A stretch of 64,000 bases of DNA from NCBI RefSeq assembly GCF_965137335.1, contig NZ_CBCRZD010000011.1, one strand, 5' to 3'. Origin of the DNA: Empedobacter stercoris (lineage in GTDB: Bacteria > Bacteroidota > Bacteroidia > Flavobacteriales > Weeksellaceae). Made by a program: the position numbers and the translations under genes. Positions 1-8,346 of the stretch are shown in pieces. Under the pieces are notes generated by a model. That model was not told the DNA's origin and searched no databases. It saw nothing but the letters and a program-made list of their open reading frames with translations. The first letter of the stretch is position 1; each line of letters begins with the position of its first letter.

Positions 1-111
1 ATCGTACAAAAAGAAAAACAGTACAAATACGAATATATGTACTGTTTAAAATAAAATTTTATTGGTCTAATCCTGTATCATTTTTTCAGGACGTTACAAA
101 TTCTAAATATT

Positions 112-282
112 TTATTTTGTAATTCGCAGCTGAGATAGCCAAATTAATTTATTTGGATCAAACCCTACTTTCTTTGCTGAATCTAAAAATCGATCTTTTA
201 CTTTATCCGATATTTCTTTTTTACGCGATAAAATCCATAGCTTTTTATAATCTTCGCTTGCTACTAATGCATTATTATAATG
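112..282 (-). pseudogene. Remnant of a bacterial lipocalin (Blc-like), C-terminal end only
   Basis: Translating the minus strand gives about 55 residues ending at a TAA (112-114). They match the C-terminal end of outer-membrane lipocalins: an ALV strand, then LWILSR, then a helix, then GFDPNKLIWLSQ. In the family (E. coli Blc) this is the last strand and helix after the barrel. The reading frame upstream loses similarity at about 282 and meets two stops near 334, so the signal peptide and most of the barrel are missing. The 5' part is not visible elsewhere in the window. This is a family match from memory of the conserved tail. Confidence 0.7.
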
Positions 283-338
283 GTTACAATATGTACAGCA
301 GATTGTGGATTGGGTAGCAGAGTTGCGGGTGATTCATC

Positions 339-365
339 AAAAAAAAGGAAAACAAAATGTTTCCC
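339..365 (-). terminator. Rho-independent terminator of the GLPGLI gene
   Basis: On the minus strand GGGAAAC and GTTTTCC form a 7-bp stem with one G-U pair and a 5-nt loop, followed by a run of eight T. It lies about 80 nt after the stop of the upstream minus-strand gene. Confidence 0.55.
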
Positions 366-444
366 TTTATATTTCAATTTTCCCTCAAAAAAAAAATTAT
401 AAAAATACTTTTGATTAAATCATGAGCATTATTCGTATGTAAAA

Positions 445-1194
445 TTATTTTTTATCTACTCCGATCGAAAAAGATTCTCTCATTTTTTGACGAGATTCAT
501 CTTGCAATTTTTTGAATTCTTCTTGACTTATTTCTTTCCCATTTATAGGCTTTACTTTTGAAAGTTTCTTTGGTTTCAAATTAATTTTATCAGCTTCATA
601 GGTCATAATCGAGCTAAATTTATTTCCCATTTCGCTTACCGTTTTTAGAATCAGACCTGGCAAACCGTTTACTTGATTTGGTCCTGCATCAACCTTAATA
701 TCTGGCGCAAACCAAGCTGCAATCTTCTTATTTTCATCATTTCCAACAGCTTTCACTACTTTGTATCCCAAAATTGTATCTTCAATATCTGTAATTTTCC
801 ATTGATAATCTTTGTGTGGCGTCACAACGATATAATTTTGTTTGTCTAAAACGACTTCTTGACGAAACTCTTTTTTATTTATTTCATTAGTCAAAGCTTT
901 ATACTCTCCTCCAATATTAAACGTAAAAGATCCCATTGTTGCATTTTGATCATTATTAATGGTTTCTATTTTTTTGTAAATAGACTGATAATCATTATAT
1001 TCTAATTGGTAATAAATATTTGGTCCTCCTCCTATTTTTATAGTACCTCCACCTTTTTGTGCTAACTCTCTTTCAAATTCCTTCATTTTTTCTTCGTCAT
1101 GCTTTATATCGTATTTGTACTCGACAATAAGTTGTTCTTGCGCAAAACCTAAACTCGAAAAAAGTAAAAATCCTGAAAGTAATAAGTGTTTCAT
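445..1194 (-). CDS. GLPGLI family secreted protein
   Basis: A 249-residue protein with a Sec signal peptide (residues 1-18, ending GFAQ). The family signature NGLPGLIL sits near residue 175, preceded by the usual aromatic stretch ending in WFAPDI. GLPGLI proteins are Bacteroidota-specific exported proteins of about 240-280 residues. Their molecular role is not established; some lie near TonB receptors or peptidases. Neither neighbour suggests a pathway. The C-terminus is rich in K, E and Q, as in the three paralogues in this window. Classification is firm; function is unknown. Confidence 0.88.
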   Translation of the reverse strand: MKHLLLSGFLLFSSLGFAQEQLIVEYKYDIKHDEEKMKEFERELAQKGGGTIKIGGGPNIYYQLEYNDYQSIYKKIETINNDQNATMGSFTFNIGGEYKALTNEINKKEFRQEVVLDKQNYIVVTPHKDYQWKITDIEDTILGYKVVKAVGNDENKKIAAWFAPDIKVDAGPNQVNGLPGLILKTVSEMGNKFSSIMTYEADKINLKPKKLSKVKPINGKEISQEEFKKLQDESRQKMRESFSIGVDKK

Positions 1195-1375
1195 TTTAAT
1201 GTAATTTTTTATTAATAATATTCTAAAATAAATCTATTTTTTTTAATTCTACAATAATAGAATAAATTATTTAACACAACATTGTGAAAGAAAAAAACAG
1301 CTAAACAGCTGATTTTTTTTAAAAAATTTTAGTAAACTACCAAACTTACTAATCAACTCGAAACAATTAGGGTAG

Positions 1376-1477
1376 CTAATAATCTAAATATATTCCACAC
1401 TCTAAGAAACCAATGATAATTAATATCACCGCAAATAGACTGGCTAAATTAAATTTGGTTATGTAGATTGGTTTCAT
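1376..1477 (-). CDS. Possible small membrane peptide (33 aa)
   Basis: A 33-codon frame in the otherwise empty space between the GLPGLI and HAD genes. It starts MKPIYITKFN and has one hydrophobic stretch (about residues 11-24, ending in VILIIIGF), then ends LDY. No ribosome binding site or promoter is clear. It could be a real single-pass peptide or chance coding; there is no family recognition. Confidence 0.25.
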   Translation of the reverse strand: MKPIYITKFNLASLFAVILIIIGFLECGIYLDY

Positions 1478-1493
1478 TGTAGATTTTATAATT

Positions 1494-2273
1494 CTAAATT
1501 AGCTCAAAATATTTCAGCGCATTCCAAATTCCATGGTCATCAGCAGAAGTGGTTACATAATCAGCAACTTCTCTTACATTATCTTTCGCATCTCCCATTG
1601 CTACACCAATTTTACAACCTTGCAACATACTAATATCGTTTCCTCCGTCGCCAAATGCCATTGTCTTGGATAAATCTAATTGATCTCGCTCCGCTACACG
1701 TTCTATTCCACGCATTTTACTAATATCTTTCGGATTTATATCAGCAAAATATTCGATCCAACGTGTACTAAGACTATTTTTCATAATATTATTCATCAAA
1801 TAGGCTTCTTGTTCTTCATCTACAAAAAAGTTCATTTGCATGATATTATCTTTTGGTAAAGTTCGCGGATCAACAACTTCAGGAACTTCCATTCCAAAAT
1901 AAGCAAACGATTTTTCTACATTTTCATTCACACGATTGATACTGAACGCATCTTTGGTCATGTACGAAAAGGAAAAAGGATTTTCTTCGTCATATTTCAA
2001 CAAAGCCTCTATATCATTGGGATTGATATAATCTACAAAAAAAGTTTCACGTTTTTCATTCGAACACATTCCACCATTGTTATTGATATAACCGTCAAAA
2101 CCATAGGTAAAAATATGATCCGGCATATCTGCCATATTTCGTCCTGTAGCAATGTATATTTTTTTGTTTTTCTGTTTCAATAATTTTAAGGCTTTGATTG
2201 TAGAATCACTTATTTCATGGTTTTCAAAACCTTGCAAAGTCCCATCAAAATCGAAGAAAAAAGAGTCTATCAT
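1494..2273 (-). CDS. HAD superfamily hydrolase, Cof type (IIB)
   Basis: A 259-residue cytosolic phosphatase. Motif I is FDFDGT at residues 7-12, with the nucleophile Asp8 and general acid Asp10. An ATGRN turn lies near residue 43, and motif IV is GDGGNDISML near residue 208. The segment between motifs II and III is a C2-type cap, which places it with the Cof/YidA-like sugar-phosphate and flavin-phosphate phosphatases. The substrate cannot be read from sequence. It lies 60 nt downstream of lat on the same strand but is separated from it by a hairpin terminator, so any link to lysine breakdown is weak. Confidence 0.88.
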   Translation of the reverse strand: MIDSFFFDFDGTLQGFENHEISDSTIKALKLLKQKNKKIYIATGRNMADMPDHIFTYGFDGYINNNGGMCSNEKRETFFVDYINPNDIEALLKYDEENPFSFSYMTKDAFSINRVNENVEKSFAYFGMEVPEVVDPRTLPKDNIMQMNFFVDEEQEAYLMNNIMKNSLSTRWIEYFADINPKDISKMRGIERVAERDQLDLSKTMAFGDGGNDISMLQGCKIGVAMGDAKDNVREVADYVTTSADDHGIWNALKYFELI

Positions 2274-2299
2274 AATTTAGTTTTATCTCATACAAATTT

Positions 2300-2328
2300 A
2301 AAAAAGCAACCTTTAATTGGTTGCTTTT
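2300..2328 (-). terminator. Terminator after lat
   Basis: A perfect 10-bp stem (AAAAGCAACC with GGTTGCTTTT) and a 7-nt loop, followed on the minus strand by a T run. It begins 5 nt after the lat stop codon. Confidence 0.8.
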
Positions 2329-2333
2329 GTAGT

Positions 2334-3623
2334 TTATTTTAATGCTAATTTAATAATTTCTATTGCTTTATTGGTGTCTTCTTCAGAAATATTGAGATGT
2401 GGACGCATTCGCACCGAGTTTTCTCCACAAGGGAGAATAATCAGATGATTTTCGAAACATGTTTTAATAAACGCTGAACGATCTAAGTCCGAATTAAAAT
2501 CAAATGCGATAAATAATCCTAATCCTCGAACCGAATGGATTTTCTTCGTTTCTTTTGCAATCTCATTCAACTTCGATAAAATATATTTTCCTTTTTCTGC
2601 TGCATTTTCTACTAATTTTTCTTGTTCTATCACTTCTAAAATTAACTTAAAACGCAACATATCAATGTAATTCCCTCCAAAAGTTGAATTGATACGACTT
2701 GATTCTTTAAAAACATTATTTGGAATTTGATCCAACTTTTCTTTGTTGGCTAATATTCCACAAACTTGTGTTTTCTTACCAAACGAGATAACATCTGGAA
2801 CTACATCATAATGCTGAAAAGCCCACATTTTGCCTGTCATTCCCATCCCTGTTTGGACTTCGTCAAAAATTAATAAAATCTCTTCTCTATCACAGATTGC
2901 TCTTAATTTTTGAAAGAATTCTTTTCTGAAATAATTATCTCCTCCTTCACCTTGAATAGGTTCTATGATAATACACGCAATTTTATTTTTGCGTTGTTCC
3001 AAAGCTGTTTCTATCTGCGCTATCGCTCTATTTTCTGACTCAACAACTTTACCAAGATTATCTTCTGTAACTGGGTAAATACGTTTTGGATTCTCAATTC
3101 TTGGCCAATCAAACTTCGGAAAGTACTCATATTTACGAGGATCTTTGGTATTTGTTAAGGATAAAGTATAACCTGAACGCCCATGAAAAGCTTGCTTGAA
3201 ATGAATTACTTCACCTGCCTCCTTCTCTATTCCTTTCGAAAAGTTAAGTCTTGTTTTCCAATCAAAAGCAGTTTTTAATGCATTTTCAACTGCCAAAGTT
3301 CCTCCCGAAATAAAGAATAGATACTGTAATTCTTTCGGCATTGCAACACGCTCAAACGTATCAATTAAATCGGCATAATCTTTTGTATAAATATCTGACA
3401 TTGCAGGTTTATTGATTGCATTTCGTCCTAAAAAATCAATTTTAGCCATTAAATGCGGGTGATTATATCCAATTGCAGTCGAAGCAAACATCGAAAATAA
3501 ATCCAAATATTCTACTCCATTTTCATCCACCACATAAGAACCATGCGATTTGTCCATGTCCATTACAATTGGATATCCGTCTGCTAATATATGTTTTGCT
3601 AATCTTTCGTGTACTGTACTCAT
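2334..3623 (-). CDS. lat: L-lysine 6-transaminase
   Basis: A 429-residue class III PLP aminotransferase. It moves the epsilon-amino group of lysine to 2-oxoglutarate, giving 2-aminoadipate 6-semialdehyde and glutamate. The LAT-type opening runs from HILADGYPIVMD. FDEVQTG carries the PLP-ring aspartate (Asp254). SFGKKTQVCG contains the Schiff-base lysine, probably Lys283, and has the LAT form rather than the ornithine-aminotransferase form. Length is normal for LAT. It lies 11 nt after amaB, whose enzyme would oxidise its product, so the two form an operon. Confidence in the assignment is high because both sequence and context agree. Confidence 0.92.
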   Translation of the reverse strand: MSTVHERLAKHILADGYPIVMDMDKSHGSYVVDENGVEYLDLFSMFASTAIGYNHPHLMAKIDFLGRNAINKPAMSDIYTKDYADLIDTFERVAMPKELQYLFFISGGTLAVENALKTAFDWKTRLNFSKGIEKEAGEVIHFKQAFHGRSGYTLSLTNTKDPRKYEYFPKFDWPRIENPKRIYPVTEDNLGKVVESENRAIAQIETALEQRKNKIACIIIEPIQGEGGDNYFRKEFFQKLRAICDREEILLIFDEVQTGMGMTGKMWAFQHYDVVPDVISFGKKTQVCGILANKEKLDQIPNNVFKESSRINSTFGGNYIDMLRFKLILEVIEQEKLVENAAEKGKYILSKLNEIAKETKKIHSVRGLGLFIAFDFNSDLDRSAFIKTCFENHLIILPCGENSVRMRPHLNISEEDTNKAIEIIKLALK

Positions 3624-3634
3624 TTTTTTAAAAT

Positions 3635-5164
3635 TTAAAAGTCAAACTTAATTCCTTGCGCTAACGGCACTTCTGTCGAATAATTAATGGTATTCGTTTG
3701 TCGTCGCATATACGCTTTCCAAGCATCTGATCCAGACTCGCGGCCACCACCTGTTTCCTTCTCACCACCGAAAGCACCTCCAATTTCGGCACCAGACGTA
3801 CCGATATTAACATTTGCAATTCCACAATCAGAACCTTTTTGACTTAAAAACAATTCAGCTTCACGAAGATTATTTGTCATAATCGAAGATGATAAACCTT
3901 GTGCCACATTATTCTGAATTTCAATTGCATTTAACACATCTCCCGAATATTTGATTAAGTATAAAATCGGTGCAAAAGTTTCATGTTGAACAATTTCAAA
4001 ATGATTTTCTACCTCAGCAATAACGGGTTTCACATAACAACCGCTCTCAAAACCATTTCCTTCTAAAACTCCTCCTTCAACGATGATTTTCCCACCTTCT
4101 TGGTTGATTTTTTCTATTGCTTTCGAATACATCTCTACAGCTTGTTGATCAATTAATGGTCCAACATGATTCGATGTATCCAAAGGATTTCCAATTTTAA
4201 TTTGTTTGTAAGCATTTACTAATGATTCTTTTACTTTATCATAAATCGACTCATGAACAATTAGACGCCTTGTCGTTGTACAACGTTGTCCTGCCGTACC
4301 AACAGCTCCAAATACAGCCGAAGTCAGCATAATCTTAAGGTCAGCATCTGGTGTAACAATAATCGCATTGTTTCCACCTAATTCTAAAATTGTTTTACCT
4401 AAACGAGCAGCAACCACTTTGTTCACTTCAATTCCCATTCGCGTAGAACCTGTTGCAGAAACCAATGCTACACGACGATCTGCTGCAATCAATTCACCGA
4501 TTGATTTATCACCCATCACCAAAGAAGAAACGCCTTCTGAAATATCATTACTTTTTAAAACTTCTGCTAAAATATGTTGACATGCAACTGCACACAAAGG
4601 TGTTTTCTCGCTCGGTTTCCAAACGACAACGTCTCCACAAACCAATGCCAAACATGTATTCCAAGCCCAAACAGCTACTGGGAAATTAAAAGCTGAAATT
4701 ACACCAACAATTCCAAGTGGATGATATTGATCGTACATACGATGCAATGGTCGTTCTGAATGAATAGTCGAACCATACAATTGACGTGATAACCCAACAG
4801 CAAAATCACAGATATCAATCATTTCCTGCACTTCTCCTAAACCTTCTTGATATGATTTCCCCATTTCATACGAAACCAATTTTCCCAAAGAAGCCTTTTT
4901 CTCACGAAGTTTATCCCCAAACTGACGAACTATCTCCCCTCTTTTTGGAGCAGGAATCATTCGCCATTCTTTAAAAGCAGCTTGAGCTTTCGTGATAACT
5001 TCTTCGTAATCATCTTTTGTAGATGATGCTACTTTTCCTATTAATTTTCCGTCTACTGGCGAGTAAGAAGAAAGCTCTTCACCTTTTCCAAACCAAGTAC
5101 TTCCTATCGATGTTCCGAGATTTTCGGAAGAAATACTCAATTCTTTTAATTCGTTTTCTATCAT
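3635..5164 (-). CDS. amaB: L-aminoadipate-semialdehyde dehydrogenase (ALDH7A1/AmaB type)
   Basis: A 509-residue NAD(P)+-dependent aldehyde dehydrogenase. Glu261 in LELGGNNA is the general base and Cys295 in GQRCTTTRR the nucleophile. The LELGGNNA and GQRCTTTRRL context is typical of the ALDH7 (antiquitin) clade, which oxidises 2-aminoadipate 6-semialdehyde to 2-aminoadipate. It is the first gene of the amaB-lat pair and diverges from gcdH across about 140 bp. Together the three genes cover the entry and a late step of lysine degradation. The enzymes between aminoadipate and glutaryl-CoA are not in this window. Confidence 0.92.
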   Translation of the reverse strand: MIENELKELSISSENLGTSIGSTWFGKGEELSSYSPVDGKLIGKVASSTKDDYEEVITKAQAAFKEWRMIPAPKRGEIVRQFGDKLREKKASLGKLVSYEMGKSYQEGLGEVQEMIDICDFAVGLSRQLYGSTIHSERPLHRMYDQYHPLGIVGVISAFNFPVAVWAWNTCLALVCGDVVVWKPSEKTPLCAVACQHILAEVLKSNDISEGVSSLVMGDKSIGELIAADRRVALVSATGSTRMGIEVNKVVAARLGKTILELGGNNAIIVTPDADLKIMLTSAVFGAVGTAGQRCTTTRRLIVHESIYDKVKESLVNAYKQIKIGNPLDTSNHVGPLIDQQAVEMYSKAIEKINQEGGKIIVEGGVLEGNGFESGCYVKPVIAEVENHFEIVQHETFAPILYLIKYSGDVLNAIEIQNNVAQGLSSSIMTNNLREAELFLSQKGSDCGIANVNIGTSGAEIGGAFGGEKETGGGRESGSDAWKAYMRRQTNTINYSTEVPLAQGIKFDF

Positions 5165-5305
5165 TTTTTTGTGTTATTTTGTGGTTTTAACTTTTACCTA
5201 AATTAGTCAAAAGTTTCATAAATTAAAATTTTTAATAAATTTTATTCATAATAATTTTTAATTTACTGAATAATCTTTAGATTTAATAAAATAAAACTGC
5301 ATAAA

Positions 5306-6472
5306 ATGAATTTAACTACAGATTATTTTAAGATTGATGATTTGTTAACTGAAGAACATAAATTAATTCGTCAATCTGTTCGAGATTTTGTGGACAACGA
5401 AATAAAACCTGTTATAGATGATGCTGCACAACATCATAAAGATATCCCTGATTTAATGAAAAAATTAGGTGCAATTGGTGCATTAGGTCCATACATACCA
5501 GAAGAATATGGAGGCGCTGGTTTAGATCAAATGTCCTATGGATTAATCATGCAAGAATTAGAACGTGGCGATTCCGCTGTACGATCTGCTGCATCTGTGC
5601 AATCTTCTTTGGTCATGTATCCTATTTATGCATTTGGTTCTGAAGAACAAAAACGCAAGTATTTACCAAAATTAGCTTCTGGAGAATTCATCGGAAGTTT
5701 TGGATTAACAGAACCTAATCACGGCTCTAATCCAGGCGGAATGGAAACTCGTCTAACAAAAAATGGAGATCATTATGTGTTAAATGGAGCAAAAATGTGG
5801 ATTACAAATTCGCCAATTTGTGATATTGCTGTTGTTTGGGCAAGAGATGAAGAAGGAAAAATAAGAGGTGTAATTGTAGAACGCGGAATGCCAGGTTTTA
5901 CAACACCAGAAACATTAAACAAATGGTCATTAAGAGCTTCTAAAACAGGAGAGTTAGTTTTTGAGAATGTAAAAATAGAAGAAAGCCATATTTTACCAGA
6001 AGTGAATAGTTTACGTGGCCCTTTATCATGTTTAAACTCGGCTCGATACGGAATATCTTGGGGTGTAATTGGCGCTGCAATTGATTGTTACGAATCTGCT
6101 TTAAACTATTCATTACAAAGAACTCAATTTGGAAAACCGATTGCTTCTTATCAATTACAGCAAAAAAAATTAGCCGAATTTATTACAGAAATTACAAAAG
6201 CTCAGTTGTTATGTTGGCGATTAGGTACATTGAAAAATGAAAACAAAGCAACGCCAGAACAAATTTCTATGGCAAAGCGTAACAATGTAAAAATGGCTTT
6301 GGACATTGCAAGAGAGTCTCGTCAAATCATTGGTGCAATGGGAATTGTTGGTGATTTCCCTATGATGCGACATGCTGCAAACTTAGAATCTGTTATTACG
6401 TACGAAGGTACGCACGATGTTCACTTATTGATTACTGGTGCAGATATCACAGGAATTAATGCATTTGTGTAA
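5306..6472 (+). CDS. gcdH: Glutaryl-CoA dehydrogenase
   Basis: A 388-residue acyl-CoA dehydrogenase. It oxidises and decarboxylates glutaryl-CoA to crotonyl-CoA using FAD and an electron-transfer flavoprotein. The catalytic base is Glu367 in TYEGTHDVH; this C-terminal placement with THD separates GCDH-like enzymes from isovaleryl-type ones. NSARYGISWG, RTQFGKPIASYQ and KRNNVKMALDIAR also match the GCDH family. It is divergent from amaB-lat, which supports the lysine-to-glutaryl-CoA role. No signal peptide. A strong terminator follows. Confidence 0.93.
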   Translation: MNLTTDYFKIDDLLTEEHKLIRQSVRDFVDNEIKPVIDDAAQHHKDIPDLMKKLGAIGALGPYIPEEYGGAGLDQMSYGLIMQELERGDSAVRSAASVQSSLVMYPIYAFGSEEQKRKYLPKLASGEFIGSFGLTEPNHGSNPGGMETRLTKNGDHYVLNGAKMWITNSPICDIAVVWARDEEGKIRGVIVERGMPGFTTPETLNKWSLRASKTGELVFENVKIEESHILPEVNSLRGPLSCLNSARYGISWGVIGAAIDCYESALNYSLQRTQFGKPIASYQLQQKKLAEFITEITKAQLLCWRLGTLKNENKATPEQISMAKRNNVKMALDIARESRQIIGAMGIVGDFPMMRHAANLESVITYEGTHDVHLLITGADITGINAFV

Positions 6473-6503
6473 GAATATTTTTCATACTAATAGATAATTT
6501 TAT

Positions 6504-6533
6504 AGGTTTACAATTCGTTTGTAAACCTTTTTT
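6504..6533 (+). terminator. Terminator after gcdH
   Basis: A 10-bp perfect stem, AGGTTTACAA with TTGTAAACCT, a 5-nt TTCGT loop and a T run. Confidence 0.85.
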
Positions 6534-6544
6534 AATTATCACAC

Positions 6545-8221
6545 ATGAAATCGAAATTAATTTTATTTATTATGTTTTGTATTCAAGCGATTGCTTTGAA
6601 TGCACAAGAAACCTACAAAATTACCTATGAACGATTTTCGAATGGTAAAAAAGTAATCGAAAGCAATCCAATACAAGTATTAGCCAATACGAAAGAAACC
6701 ATTATTGGTAAGCAAGAAAGCTTTCATCACACGACAAACTATCCTGATGAAATGGTTTATTACACCAAAACAAATCCTTCTGTTATTTCGTTGGTGACAC
6801 AATTTGATTCGGTTCATTCTATTATCTCTAATGATTCAATTGCTCTAAATAAATCGGTTTTTACAATTACAAAAGAAACCAAACGTATTTTAGGTTTGCG
6901 TTGTAAGAAAGCAACAACCTCTATCAACTCAAACACTATCGATGTTTGGTTTGTCGATAATATGGACATCAATGCTGCGCCAACAATAGTGGGAATGAGT
7001 TTGGGATTTGTGTTAGAGTTTACACGTAATAATAATATGACCATTCGAGCATCGAAAATAGAACGTCAAAAAGAACCTATTCCAAGCCAATATATTGCAA
7101 AAGAATTACTACAAGAACCTGTCGATATCTTAACTTATAAAGATATTATCTGGAAAAGTAAGTTTGTAGACATTCCACTTTTAACCAATCAACAGATAAA
7201 TTTCAGCAATAACTTCCTATCAAACGATTCGATTTATCGCTTTGTTAATGGAACTGTTGTGGTCAGAAAAATAAAACTTCCATTAATTAAAGAAGGAAGT
7301 CAAATTTTCTTAAATGTTACACAACAATCAAATGGAGATGCTTATGACCGTACAGGTTCGGTTTTTTTGATCCCGCGCGATTCTAAAATCACGTTTATGG
7401 ATGCTTTGCAAAAAGGAATCAATCAATTGCCTGTATACACTGCGCCAAACAACAAGAAGTATCAAGGTTATTTTTTGACAGAAAATTATACACCAACTAT
7501 TGAATTGATGCGATTCTTTACACCTTTTGGCATTAATAAATTTAATCACATACAACTGAAAGGTCAATCATGGGAAACAGAAGCAAGGTACCGTCAAGAG
7601 ATCACAGAATTGCAACGATTATTGTCTAATCAAGAGGTTTTAGTTGGATTTTTTATCGGAAATTATGATCAAGGTGGGCATACAATTTCAGCCAATATCA
7701 CAGTTCATCCTTCCAATTCTTCAACTCTTCCAAACAAAAAAGTGCAACCTATTTTCAACACAACAAACATCATGGAAATGGCAGGTCAAGAATACCCTTC
7801 TTTGTTTGATAATCCGAATGGTTTTACAGTTGAATTTACTCTTAAAGAAGATTATAACAATGCGAAATTACGCTTTACAACGACTGGACATGGTGGCTGG
7901 GAAAACGGAGACGAATTTGTCCCAAAGGAAAATAGTGTTTTTCTTGATGGACAAAATGTGTTCAATATCATTCCGTGGCGACAAGATTGTGGGTCGTATC
8001 GTGCTTACAATCCTGCTTCGGGAAACTTTGACAATGGGTTATCTTCCTCTGATTACAGCCGTTCTAATTGGTGTCCTGGCACAGTTACAAACCCATTTTT
8101 TATAGATTTAGGGAACTTAAAAGCGGGAAAACACAGCTTGCAGGTTAAGATTCCTCAAGGAAAACCAGAAGGAAACGCGTTTAGTTATTGGAATGTTTCG
8201 GGGGTTCTTTTAGGAGAATAA
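6545..8221 (+). CDS. Secreted peptide-N-glycosidase F family glycoamidase (PNGase F-II-like)
   Basis: A 558-residue exported protein with a signal peptide (residues 1-20, ending LNAQ). Residues about 22-190 form an extra N-terminal domain that resembles the GLPGLI fold pattern (YKITYERF, then RILGLRCKKAT and VWFVDN) but lacks the signature. Residues about 200-558 carry the two PNGase F beta-sandwich modules, with TGHGGWENGDEF, YNPASGNFDNG and SNWCPGTVTNP. These enzymes cleave the Asn-GlcNAc bond of N-glycoproteins. Asp268 aligns with the catalytic Asp60 of PNGase F and Glu457 with Glu206; the position of Glu118 appears to be Gln341. As I recall, PNGase F-II of Elizabethkingia also carries an N-terminal bowl-like domain. 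The start is ATG just after the gcdH terminator. Confidence 0.85.
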   Translation: MKSKLILFIMFCIQAIALNAQETYKITYERFSNGKKVIESNPIQVLANTKETIIGKQESFHHTTNYPDEMVYYTKTNPSVISLVTQFDSVHSIISNDSIALNKSVFTITKETKRILGLRCKKATTSINSNTIDVWFVDNMDINAAPTIVGMSLGFVLEFTRNNNMTIRASKIERQKEPIPSQYIAKELLQEPVDILTYKDIIWKSKFVDIPLLTNQQINFSNNFLSNDSIYRFVNGTVVVRKIKLPLIKEGSQIFLNVTQQSNGDAYDRTGSVFLIPRDSKITFMDALQKGINQLPVYTAPNNKKYQGYFLTENYTPTIELMRFFTPFGINKFNHIQLKGQSWETEARYRQEITELQRLLSNQEVLVGFFIGNYDQGGHTISANITVHPSNSSTLPNKKVQPIFNTTNIMEMAGQEYPSLFDNPNGFTVEFTLKEDYNNAKLRFTTTGHGGWENGDEFVPKENSVFLDGQNVFNIIPWRQDCGSYRAYNPASGNFDNGLSSSDYSRSNWCPGTVTNPFFIDLGNLKAGKHSLQVKIPQGKPEGNAFSYWNVSGVLLGE

Positions 8222-8236
8222 ACTGATAGTGATTTG

Positions 8237-8276
8237 AAACCTGCGCTACTTTTACCAAAAACCTGCGCAGGTTTTT
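8237..8276 (+). terminator. Terminator after the PNGase F-like gene
   Basis: AAACCTGCGC at 8237-8246 pairs with GCGCAGGTTT at 8265-8274 and is followed by T residues. The 3' arm is itself part of a perfect 20-bp palindrome (8257-8276), so two alternative foldings are possible. Confidence 0.65.
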
Positions 8277-8284
8277 ACATGAAC

Positions 8285-8316
8285 ATCAAAAGCCCTGTAA
8301 ATACAGGGCTTTTGAT
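8285..8316 (-). terminator. Terminator between the convergent PNGase-like and icmF genes
   Basis: A perfect 14-bp stem with a 4-nt AAAT loop (8285-8298 with 8303-8316), with A/T runs inside both arms, so it can stop transcription from either side. It lies 30 nt after the icmF stop codon. Confidence 0.8.
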
Positions 8317-8346
8317 TCTATAAAATTTATGATATTTAACTAAAAA

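Noticed and set aside
4368..4974. Three plus-strand open frames of 62-78 codons inside amaB
   Set aside because: They lie antisense to a well-conserved dehydrogenase gene, match no family and have no promoter; shadows of its codon bias.
7644..8105. A 153-codon plus-strand frame overlapping the PNGase-like gene
   Set aside because: It is a frame-shifted reading of the conserved PNGase F domain and shows no motif of its own.
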